64,000 bases of DNA from Brevundimonas sp. AAP58 (lineage in GTDB: Bacteria; Pseudomonadota; Alphaproteobacteria; Caulobacterales; Caulobacteraceae), in assembly GCF_001295975.1 (NCBI RefSeq), contig NZ_LJHU01000022.1, positions 1 to 64,000 of the forward strand, read 5' to 3'. The notes below the pieces were generated by a model, which worked only from the letters and a program-made list of their open reading frames with translations, searched no databases and was not told where the DNA came from. The first letter of the stretch is position 1. Each line of letters opens with the position of its first letter. Shown one piece after another: positions 55,928-64,000 of the stretch. The translations under genes and the position numbers were made by a program.

Positions 55928-57982
55928 CTAGAAGACGTCGTCAACATCGGGGACCAGCCTCGGCTGGATTTGGAGCGCCGGCGGCCGCGACGGGTCGGTC
56001 CGGACGGGCTCGGCGGCGCGAAGCCGGTCGTAGCTCTCCTGGGCGGAGGCGGCGACAGCGGCGGCGTCCCTCAGGATCGTCGGCTTGAGGAAGATGAACA
56101 GGGTCCGGCGCGTCTGGGTGTCGTTCCTCGATCGGAAAGCGGCTCCGACCAGCGGCAGGCTGGCCAGACCCGGCACCCGGCTGTTGCCGATCTGGCGATC
56201 GTCGGTGACGAGGCCGCCCAGCACGATGGTCTCGCCGTCATCGGCGAGAACAGAGGTCTGGATGCTACGGCGGTTGGTGATCAGGTCGGCCGCCCCCGTC
56301 ACCGTCGTGGTGACCAGCGACGACACCTCCTGACTGACCTCCAGCCGTACCGTGTCGCCCTCGTGCACGCGCGGCACGACCCGCAGGGTCAGGCCGACGT
56401 CCTCGCGGCTGATGGTGGTGAAGGGGTTGGTCGAGTTGCCGTCCGTGGCGAAGCTGCCGGTCCGGAAGGGGACATTCTGGCCGACGACGATCTCGGCGGG
56501 TTGATTGTCCAGCACCGTCACGCTGGGCGACGACAGCAGGTTCGCCGCCGAGTTGGTGCCAAGCGCCTGGAGCAGCAGGCCAAACTCGCCCTCCTCGCCG
56601 GCCGCCAGCGACAGGCCCGACGACAGGATTCGCCCAGCTGGATAACCCAGGGCCGTGAGCACGGTCGAGAGCGACGATCCAGCGTTGCCGAACGAGGTGC
56701 CGCCGATCACGCCGGTGTCGGGCACCGCGCCGCCGAAGCCCAGTTGCACCCCGATCTGCTCGCCCAGCTCGCCGGTGATTTCGACGATGGCCACCTCGAT
56801 CTTGACCTGGGCGCGGCGAAGATCGAGCTGGTCGATCAACTCCTCCAGCATCTGCACGGTCGCGGGCGGGCCGCGCATGACAACGGCGTTCAGCTCGGGC
56901 GAGGCCTGGACCGTCACGCCGTCGAGGGTGAATCCCGCCGACCGCGCCGCCGGACCGCCCGTGCCGGGCTGAGGCAGGGATCCCCCCTCCCCGACGGCGG
57001 AGGTGATGGCGGCCGCGGCTTGCGCGGCCGTATCGCGATTGGACGCCGACAGGCTGGCGAGGCCGGTGTCGTTCCGCAGAGAGCGGGCCACCGCATTGGT
57101 CGCCGGACCCTCGCCGCCCAGCAGGCCGCGCACGATGTCGGTGATCGCCTCGGCGTCGGAGTTCCTCAGGCGCACGACGCGGGTGATTGGCGTCGCCCCG
57201 CCCGGTGTGTCCAGGGCCGCCACGATGGAGCGGGCCTGGGCGATGTCGGCCGCGTCGCCCCGGATCAGCAGGACGTTGGACCGCTCGTCCGCCGTCACGC
57301 GCGGCCCACCGGCGTCCGATCCCAGCAAGGCGCCGACCGACGCCGCAACATCGGTCGCGGAGGCGTATTGCAGGGCGATGGCGTCAAACGACGACCCGCC
57401 GCCCCGATCCAGCGTCGCCGCCAGCGCCTGAACACGGGCGATGTTCTCGGCGTAATCGGTCACGACCACAGCGTTGGGCTCCGTCAGCGCCTCGATGGCG
57501 CCGAAGGACGACACCAGCGGACGCAGCGCGCGCACGGCCTGGTCCGACGGCATGTTCCGCAGCCGTACCAGCCGCGTCACGATCTGCTGGCTGGAGGCAG
57601 CCGCGCCAGTCTCGGACGCGCCGGATTGAACGACGCTGGCTTGAGGCACGATGCGCCAGACGTTTCCGCTGCGCACCGCCGCATAGCCCGAGGTCCGCAG
57701 GACCGACAGAAACAGCTCCCACACCCCGTTGCGGCTGAGTGGCTGGGCCGAGACGACGTTGACCTGGCCCTGTACCTGAGGGTCCAGCACCAGGGTGCGG
57801 CCAGTGATGCGGCTGACCTGCTCGGCCACGTCGCGGATTTCGGCCCCGCGCATGTTGATGACCACGTCCTGCATGGCCTCGGGCGGCGGAGCGACCGTCT
57901 GGGCCAGAGGGGCGAGCGGCGCGGTCGCAGCCACGCTGAGGGCCATGACGCTGGCGGTGGTCAGGCGGAGAAACTTGGTCAC
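55928..57982 (-). CDS. gspD: Type II secretion secretin GspD
   Basis: Outer-membrane channel of the type II secretion system. The 684-residue protein has a signal peptide ending near LAQT (residue 29), N0-N3 domains (starting AMQDVVINMRGAEIRDV; N1-N3 repeats such as VRALRPLVSSFGAIEAL and IRGDAADIAQARSIVAAL) and a C-terminal secretin domain with VTVLDNQPAEIVVGQNVPF and VPGLASLPLVGAAFR. It is the last gene of the gspG-H-I-C-D run, 9 bp after gspC. Confidence 0.96.
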   Translation of the reverse strand: MTKFLRLTTASVMALSVAATAPLAPLAQTVAPPPEAMQDVVINMRGAEIRDVAEQVSRITGRTLVLDPQVQGQVNVVSAQPLSRNGVWELFLSVLRTSGYAAVRSGNVWRIVPQASVVQSGASETGAAASSQQIVTRLVRLRNMPSDQAVRALRPLVSSFGAIEALTEPNAVVVTDYAENIARVQALAATLDRGGGSSFDAIALQYASATDVAASVGALLGSDAGGPRVTADERSNVLLIRGDAADIAQARSIVAALDTPGGATPITRVVRLRNSDAEAITDIVRGLLGGEGPATNAVARSLRNDTGLASLSASNRDTAAQAAAAITSAVGEGGSLPQPGTGGPAARSAGFTLDGVTVQASPELNAVVMRGPPATVQMLEELIDQLDLRRAQVKIEVAIVEITGELGEQIGVQLGFGGAVPDTGVIGGTSFGNAGSSLSTVLTALGYPAGRILSSGLSLAAGEEGEFGLLLQALGTNSAANLLSSPSVTVLDNQPAEIVVGQNVPFRTGSFATDGNSTNPFTTISREDVGLTLRVVPRVHEGDTVRLEVSQEVSSLVTTTVTGAADLITNRRSIQTSVLADDGETIVLGGLVTDDRQIGNSRVPGLASLPLVGAAFRSRNDTQTRRTLFIFLKPTILRDAAAVAASAQESYDRLRAAEPVRTDPSRPPALQIQPRLVPDVDDVF

Positions 57983-57991
57983 GCCGGGCTC

Positions 57992-58864
57992 CTAGCGAAG
58001 CGGGAAGGTAAAGGTGAGACGTCGGCCGTCGCGGTTGACGACCACGCGGGCCTGTCCGGCCGCTCGGGCCTGTTCGAACAGTTGCTGGTCGCTGGTCGCG
58101 CCCGAGACGGCCTGACCGTTCAGGCTTTCGATGACATCGCCGGGCTGCAGGCCGAAACGGCGCAACTCGGCCGAGGGGTTGGGTCCGATGCGATAGCCTG
58201 AGGCGGTCGCCGAGACCCCAGCCGAGGCCACGGCGGACGCGGCAGGCTGGGACGGCGGCGTAGCGGTCGGAGCGGCTCCGGATCCGGGGTTCAACGGCGG
58301 CGGCGCGCCTGCGGGTGGAGGCGAGGGCGCTGTTCCCCCTGGCGCGACCGGCGTCACCGTGATCCCGGCACCCGGGGTCGTAGGCGCCGGCACCGCCGAA
58401 GCGACGGGCTGGGGGAAGTCCAGACGCTCGCGCGTCCCGCCGACGTTCAGGATGACGTGGTCGATCTCGATGGACTCGATGACGGCGTTGGCCGCCGGGC
58501 TCTGGCCGACGCCATAGATGGTCGCCGGGCCTTCGCCCAGCGCGATCAGGGCCGTCGAGGCGCTCGCCGGATAGGCCGCCAGCACGCCCTTCAGCACGAG
58601 CCCCAGCGTCGAGGCCGGAAGCCCTCCGACCGCCGCTGCCCCGCCGCCGAACGGCGCGAGCGAGACGATGCGCGCCACGTCCGGGTCCTGTCCTCCAGCC
58701 TGAACTCCGAGCGGCGGAAGACTCTCGGCGACGGCCACTTCGCTGCGCCCATCGTCCCAGCCGACCAGCCGCCAGGTCAGGGCGGCGAGCGCCCAGGCGA
58801 TCGATCCGACCACCAGCACGCTGACGGCCCGCAAGGCCAGCTCGTTCCTGCGTTCCGGGGTCAC
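57992..58864 (-). CDS. gspC: Type II secretion protein GspC with PDZ domain
   Basis: Bitopic inner-membrane component that links the inner platform to the secretin. A 290-residue protein: one helix (about 12-32), a homology-region domain (about 70-130; LVLKGVLAAYPAS ... IDHVILNVGG), a long Pro/Ala/Gly linker, and a C-terminal PDZ domain (YRIGPNPSAELRRFGLQPGDVIESLNG). Overlaps gspI by 4 bp. Confidence 0.9.
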   Translation of the reverse strand: MTPERRNELALRAVSVLVVGSIAWALAALTWRLVGWDDGRSEVAVAESLPPLGVQAGGQDPDVARIVSLAPFGGGAAAVGGLPASTLGLVLKGVLAAYPASASTALIALGEGPATIYGVGQSPAANAVIESIEIDHVILNVGGTRERLDFPQPVASAVPAPTTPGAGITVTPVAPGGTAPSPPPAGAPPPLNPGSGAAPTATPPSQPAASAVASAGVSATASGYRIGPNPSAELRRFGLQPGDVIESLNGQAVSGATSDQQLFEQARAAGQARVVVNRDGRRLTFTFPLR

Positions 58865-59241
58865 GCCGCGCTCCCCAGACGATCGACGAAGCCGGACAAC
58901 CGCACGGTCTCATCGCCGGATCCTGCGGGGCCAACGGCGACGTCGACGGCGATCAGGTCCGGATCGTCGGTGGCGCGGCGGCTGACCCGCACATCCCAGT
59001 CGCGCGCCAGCATGGTGACGGTCGAGACGTCGGGCGTCGTCGCCCCGCCCTTCAGGTTCAGCTCGGTCAGCCGGTTCTCGGCCACCCACTGGGCGACCAC
59101 CCGGTCCTCCAGCCCGCGCACGCCGTCGACATGCGCCTGGGTCGCGCGGGTCAGGCCGACCGTGGCGATCGCCAGGATGAACAGGGCGACCAGCGCCTCC
59201 ATCAGGGAATAGCCGGAGCGTTTTCCAAACTCTCCGCTCAT
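58861..59241 (-). CDS. gspI: Type II secretion minor pseudopilin GspI
   Basis: Minor pseudopilin of the tip complex. The prepilin motif is KRSG-YSLMEALVALFILA, cleaved after Gly with Glu at +5. From ATG 59241 the protein is 126 residues with a 10-residue leader. This ATG lies inside the inverted repeat at 59234-59362. A longer reading from GTG 59382 overlaps the gspH stop in the ordinary GTGA style and adds 47 residues coded by the repeat; that is probably the ancestral start with the element inserted in frame. Either may be used. Confidence 0.85.
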   Translation of the reverse strand: MSGEFGKRSGYSLMEALVALFILAIATVGLTRATQAHVDGVRGLEDRVVAQWVAENRLTELNLKGGATTPDVSTVTMLARDWDVRVSRRATDDPDLIAVDVAVGPAGSGDETVRLSGFVDRLGSAA

Positions 59242-59362
59242 CCCGGCGAAAGCCGGGACCCAGTGCTTTTGTGAGGAAAGGTGTCCGGGATGACCGGCTG
59301 CACGCACTCGCTCTGGCTCATCGCCCAGAGAACTGGGTCCCGGCTTTCGCCGGGATGAGCGG
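59234..59362. repeat. Perfect 31-bp inverted repeat element, copy 2, between gspH and gspI
   Basis: Arms 59234-59264 and 59332-59362 are exact reverse complements (CATCCCGGCGAAAGCCGGGA core) with a 67-bp spacer. In reverse orientation its spacer aligns with that of copy 1 at 35022-35155 (shared CTCTGGGCGATGA- and AAGC-type ends). It occupies the space where gspH and gspI would otherwise overlap. Confidence 0.9.
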
Positions 59363-59378
59363 GAATGAGGAAACAGGC

Positions 59379-59870
59379 TCACGCCGCCGCCCCTTCGCCG
59401 GTCACGGGCCGCGCCACGGCATTGAGGCCATCGAACTCCACCCGCCAGCGCCGCTCGCCCTTGGCCAAGCCGAAGGTGGCGACCGGCTGGGCCCCGTCCG
59501 GGTCGATGGTCACCGGCGACGCCGTCTCCAACCCGATCAGGGTCACACCGGGCGGCAGGGCATGCCGGTCTGCCAACGCCTCGAGCCCTTCCGCCGCCGC
59601 GCCGTCGGGCCGCACGAAGCCATAGCCCTCGCCGTCGAAGGCCAGAGCCAGGGGCCTGCGCGTCACCAGCACGTCGTCGGCGGCCAGCCTCAGACGGTCA
59701 GCCAGCCGGTTGGCCTCGGTCTCGACGCCCATGCCGCGATCGGCCGCGCCGACGCCCAGCGTCACCACCGCCGCCATGACCCCGACGATGGCGAGCACGA
59801 CCAGAATCTCCACGAGCGTCATGCCCTGGCGCCGCATCCGCCTGACCTGTCCCCCGACAGCGGTCATCAA
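59379..59870 (-). CDS. gspH: Type II secretion minor pseudopilin GspH
   Basis: A 163-residue pseudopilin with prepilin motif RRQG-MTLVEILVVLAIVGV and a GspH-type C-terminal domain (ADRLRLAADDVLVTRRPLALAFDGEGYGF). Starts in a 4-bp overlap with gspG. Met at residue 2 or 12 is also possible as start. The repeat element follows it. Confidence 0.92.
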   Translation of the reverse strand: MMTAVGGQVRRMRRQGMTLVEILVVLAIVGVMAAVVTLGVGAADRGMGVETEANRLADRLRLAADDVLVTRRPLALAFDGEGYGFVRPDGAAAEGLEALADRHALPPGVTLIGLETASPVTIDPDGAQPVATFGLAKGERRWRVEFDGLNAVARPVTGEGAAA

Positions 59871-60331
59871 CGGCTCTTCTCCGTCAGATCGGCGTCCAGG
59901 CCCTCGCCGCCTTCCTCGCCGTCCTTGCCGAGGCTGAACAGGTCATAGGCGCCCGACTGGCCGGGGCTGCGATAGACGTAATCGCGGCCCCAGGGGTCCC
60001 GGGGCAGTTCGGTCAGATAGGGCTCGGCCGGATAGGCGCGCGGCGCGGGCGGAGCCGTCGGCCGCTCCACGAGAGCGGCCAGACCCTGTTCCGTCGTCGG
60101 ATAATCGCCGTTGTCGAGCCGATACATGCGGAGCGCGGTAGCGACCGTCTTCAGGTCCGTCTTGGCCACGGTCACGCGCGCCTCGTCCGGCCGGCCGATG
60201 ACGTTGGGCACGATGAGGACGGCGACGACCGCGATGATCGCCAGAACGACGATCATCTCAACCAGAGTCAGGCCTGCGCGCCGCTTGAACAGACGACGCC
60301 CGCGTTCGTGACGCCCAGACGAAGTAATCAT
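59867..60331 (-). CDS. gspG: Type II secretion major pseudopilin GspG
   Basis: Forms the main pseudopilus. A 154-residue protein with leader ending KRRAG-LTLVEMIVVLAIIAVVAVL, followed by the standard GspG core (DLKTVATALRMYRLDNGDYPTTEQGLAAL) and the DPWGRDYVYRSPGQSGAYDLFSLGKDGEEGG Ca-binding region. The start was chosen from the end of the leader; the frame upstream is a shadow. First gene of the minus-strand T2SS operon, divergent from gspL with 101 bp between starts. Confidence 0.95.
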   Translation of the reverse strand: MITSSGRHERGRRLFKRRAGLTLVEMIVVLAIIAVVAVLIVPNVIGRPDEARVTVAKTDLKTVATALRMYRLDNGDYPTTEQGLAALVERPTAPPAPRAYPAEPYLTELPRDPWGRDYVYRSPGQSGAYDLFSLGKDGEEGGEGLDADLTEKSR

Positions 60332-60432
60332 GACACTTTTTCTCGATAGGGCCGCCCGTAGCGACAGCCTGTTTTTCGCTGCTATAGACCGCCTCGTGGC
60401 CCTGGACCACGCCCTTCTGTCACGGACTTCCG

Positions 60433-61560
60433 ATGCCCGGTCGACCCGCCCGTTCGAACCTTCCGAGCCGAGGCTTATGGCGTATCGTCGATGACAGAAT
60501 CTTTGCGGTGGACCGCGCCTGGGCGGGACCGACGACGGTTCTGGTCCCTTCGGAAGACGTCCTGACCCTGACGGTCGACCTGCCCTTCGCCACCCGCGCC
60601 CAGCGCCTGTCCAATCTTCCGTATGCGATGGAAGACGCGGTGGCCGAACCGCTGGCCAATCTCCACTTCGCGCTCGGCCAGGAGGTCGCGCCACGCCGCC
60701 ACATCGCCGGGGCCGTCCGCCGCGCCCGGATGGACCAGTGGATCGCCCTGCTGGCCGAGGCCGATCTGGACGCGGCGATCCTCCTGCCGGACGCCCTGAC
60801 CCTGCCGGTCCCGCCCGCCGGGGTCTGGGCCGTCCGCAAGGCCGAGGGCGGCCGCGCCCTGATCCGCACCGACAATGGCGCGGGCTTCGCCGTGCCCCTG
60901 GCCATGCTCAACTCGGCCTGGACGGCGGCGGGCAAGCCCCGCATCGCCGCCCTCGGCGAACCCCTGCCCGACGCCATGGCCGAGGGCGTGGACGCCACCG
61001 CCGCCGTGGTCGACCCGGCAGGAGATCCCCTGCTGGTCCTGCCGCCGCTGGACCTGCGCCAGGGCGCCTATGCCGCGACCCGTCCCACCGACCTGTCCGC
61101 CGGCCGCACCCTGGCCTGGGTCGCCGGGATCGGCGTGGTCGCCCACCTCGCCATCCTGGGCGTCGACGCCTTGCTTCTGCACGGCATGGCCGAGCGGAAG
61201 GAGGCCGAGGCCCGGGCCGTGCTCCAGTCCGTCGCGCCCCAGGTCGCCGCCACCGACGACCCTGTCGCCGCCGCCGACCGCCTGCTGCCCGGCAGCGGCT
61301 CTGGTGCGAAACCCTTCACCGGCCTGCTCGGCCGCACGTCGCAGGCCCTGCCTGGAGGCGGCGTCGTCGCCTTCAACCGCCTGGCCTATGAGCCGGGCGG
61401 GCTCGATCTGGCCGTCGTCGTGCCGGACGCATCCACGCTGGACCGCGCGGTCCAGGCGCTGAACGCCTCGGGCCTGACGGCGACCGGCGCGCCCGGCGTC
61501 GCCGACGCCGCCGCGACCGGCGGGCTGAACGCCACCATCACGGTCGGAGGTGCCCGATGA
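60433..61560 (+). CDS. gspL: Type II secretion inner-platform protein GspL
   Basis: Connects the ATPase GspE to GspM. The 375-residue protein has an N-terminal actin-like cytoplasmic domain (LTLTVDLPFATRAQRLSNLPYAMED), a membrane helix (about 230-250; GRTLAWVAGIGVVAHLAILG) and a periplasmic ferredoxin-like domain. First gene of the plus-strand T2SS operon; ATGA overlap with gspM. Confidence 0.9.
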   Translation: MPGRPARSNLPSRGLWRIVDDRIFAVDRAWAGPTTVLVPSEDVLTLTVDLPFATRAQRLSNLPYAMEDAVAEPLANLHFALGQEVAPRRHIAGAVRRARMDQWIALLAEADLDAAILLPDALTLPVPPAGVWAVRKAEGGRALIRTDNGAGFAVPLAMLNSAWTAAGKPRIAALGEPLPDAMAEGVDATAAVVDPAGDPLLVLPPLDLRQGAYAATRPTDLSAGRTLAWVAGIGVVAHLAILGVDALLLHGMAERKEAEARAVLQSVAPQVAATDDPVAAADRLLPGSGSGAKPFTGLLGRTSQALPGGGVVAFNRLAYEPGGLDLAVVVPDASTLDRAVQALNASGLTATGAPGVADAAATGGLNATITVGGAR

Positions 61561-62044
61561 GAGCCCCCGTCATCCTGACCCGGTCGTCGCCCGCCATCGA
61601 CAACGCCGCCGTCTGGTACGCCGCCCGATCCCGCCGCGAGCAGATCCTGCTGGCCGGCCTCGGCGTGCTGCTGGCCGGGGCGGTGCTGTGGCTCCTGATC
61701 CTGCGCCCCCTTCTGGACGCCCGCGCCGCCTCGGTCGCCCGCATCGCGGCCTATGAAGACGTCATGGTCCGCGTCCGCACCGCCGGGCCTCCGGGGCCGA
61801 TGGTCGCCGGGCTGGACGGCCCGCTGGAGACCGCCATCCCGACCCAGGCCGCGACCTTCGGCGTCGTCCCGACCGTCGCCATGGACGGCGAGGCCGCGAC
61901 CGTGACCGTCTCCGAAGGCCGTTACGACAGCCTGATCCCCTGGCTCTCGGCGCTGGAGGCCTCGGGCGCGAACCTGTCCTCGGTCGAGCTGCAGCGCGGC
62001 AGCCAACCCGGGGCCGTCAACGCCACCCTGCGGGTCGAACGCCC

Positions 62045-62048
<4 letters not shown>
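61557..62048 (+). CDS. gspM: Type II secretion inner-platform protein GspM
   Basis: A 163-residue bitopic protein with a cytoplasmic AVWYAARSRREQILLAGLGVLLAG start, one helix and a ferredoxin-like periplasmic domain. Overlaps both neighbours by 4 bp, so translation is coupled with gspL and gspE. Confidence 0.88.
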
Positions 62049-63528
<1,480 letters not shown>

Positions 63529-63529
<1 letters not shown>

Positions 63530-64000
63530 TGCCGGTCTACGCCTGGCAAGCCGTCGACGCCGAGGGAAAGCCTCACAAGGGCACGATCGAGGCCGCGTCC
63601 GACGTCGGCGCGCGCCAGCTGGTCCGCGACCGGGGCCTGCTCCCCACCGGCGTCACCCTCGCCGGCGACACGGCCCGGACCAAGGGCGCCGGGATCACCC
63701 TGTTCAAGCGCGGCGTCTCGTCCAAGACCCTGTCGGCCGTGACCCGTCAGCTTTCGACCCTGATCGGCTCGGACATCCGCATCGAGGAGGCGCTGCGCAT
63801 CGCAGCCCAGCAGACGGAAGGCCAGCCCGTCTCCGTCGTCCTGACCGACGTCCGCTCCGCCATCCTGGAGGGCCGCAGCTTCGCCGCCGCTTTGGGCCGC
63901 CACCCAAAGGTCTTCCCGGAGTTCTACCGCGCCTCCATCGCCGCGGGCGAACAGTCCGGCAAGCTGTCGACCGTGCTCGCCCACCTGACCGAGTTCGTCG
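63529..64000 (+). CDS. gspF: Type II secretion inner-membrane platform protein GspF (partial)
   Basis: Polytopic platform protein. Only the first 157 residues are in the window: MPVYAWQAVDAEGKPHKGTI, the first cytoplasmic GspF domain (LSAVTRQLSTLIGSDIRIEEAL ... FPEFYRASIAAGEQSGKL). Starts in a TGATG overlap with gspE. The remainder lies beyond the right edge. Confidence 0.95.

Overview
This is a GC-rich alphaproteobacterial chromosome segment, most likely Caulobacterales and close to Brevundimonas. Three things support this: the hdaA-ppk-ppx-rnd cluster, SOS boxes of the alphaproteobacterial GTTC-N7-GTTC type upstream of lexA, and a non-discriminating-type AspRS. The assignment is inference from gene content; no rRNA gene is present to confirm it. 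Genes are tightly packed, often with ATGA or TGATG overlaps, and almost all of the window is coding. I see no CRISPR array, insertion sequence, integrase or complete prophage, and no gene-free stretch longer than 300 bases.

Layout. 1-5.4 kb (minus strand): fatty acid synthesis (fabG, a small membrane protein, acpP, fabF) leading into mltG, with aspS upstream. 5.6-6.6 kb: a secreted DUF6624-like protein. 6.6-12.3 kb: hdaA (replication-initiation control), ppk and ppx (polyphosphate), and rnd on the opposite strand. 12.3-14.5 kb: purM and tgt. 14.6-19.7 kb: a secreted serine hydrolase, small lipoproteins, tRNA-Lys, an acyl-CoA racemase and a hybrid histidine kinase. 19.7-25.9 kb: the tamA-tamB outer-membrane assembly pair. 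25.9-31.5 kb: two paralogous membrane proteins, a SulP permease, and a cupin/GNAT pair. 31.6-35.0 kb: trpGDC, then lexA with two SOS boxes. 35.2-41.3 kb: comEC, gltX, gltA and a FemAB-like acetyltransferase. 41.4-47.8 kb: more mixed, with a low-GC orphan gene, a DUF4287 protein, mutL, a large UvrD-like helicase with a GreA-like N-terminal region, and a low-molecular-weight phosphatase. 48-55 kb: a kelch protein, a YjhX-family protein, an HTH-like protein, rsmD, an RluB-type pseudouridine synthase, tadA, a MliC-like lipoprotein, an amidase and mntR. 55.1-64 kb: a type II secretion locus in two divergent operons (gspG-H-I-C-D and gspL-M-E-F), with a separate secretin-N-domain-like membrane protein beside gspD.

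The most notable signals are palindromic repeats placed in or against genes. A perfect inverted-repeat element of about 130 bp occurs twice, once between lexA and comEC and once between gspH and gspI, where it supplies a possible gspI start codon. A different palindromic insert lies in frame in the linker of mutL. Other leads are the GreA-like/UvrD-like fusion in a compositionally distinct gene, a Tgt that lacks two of its three canonical zinc cysteines, and the stand-alone secretin-N-like protein.
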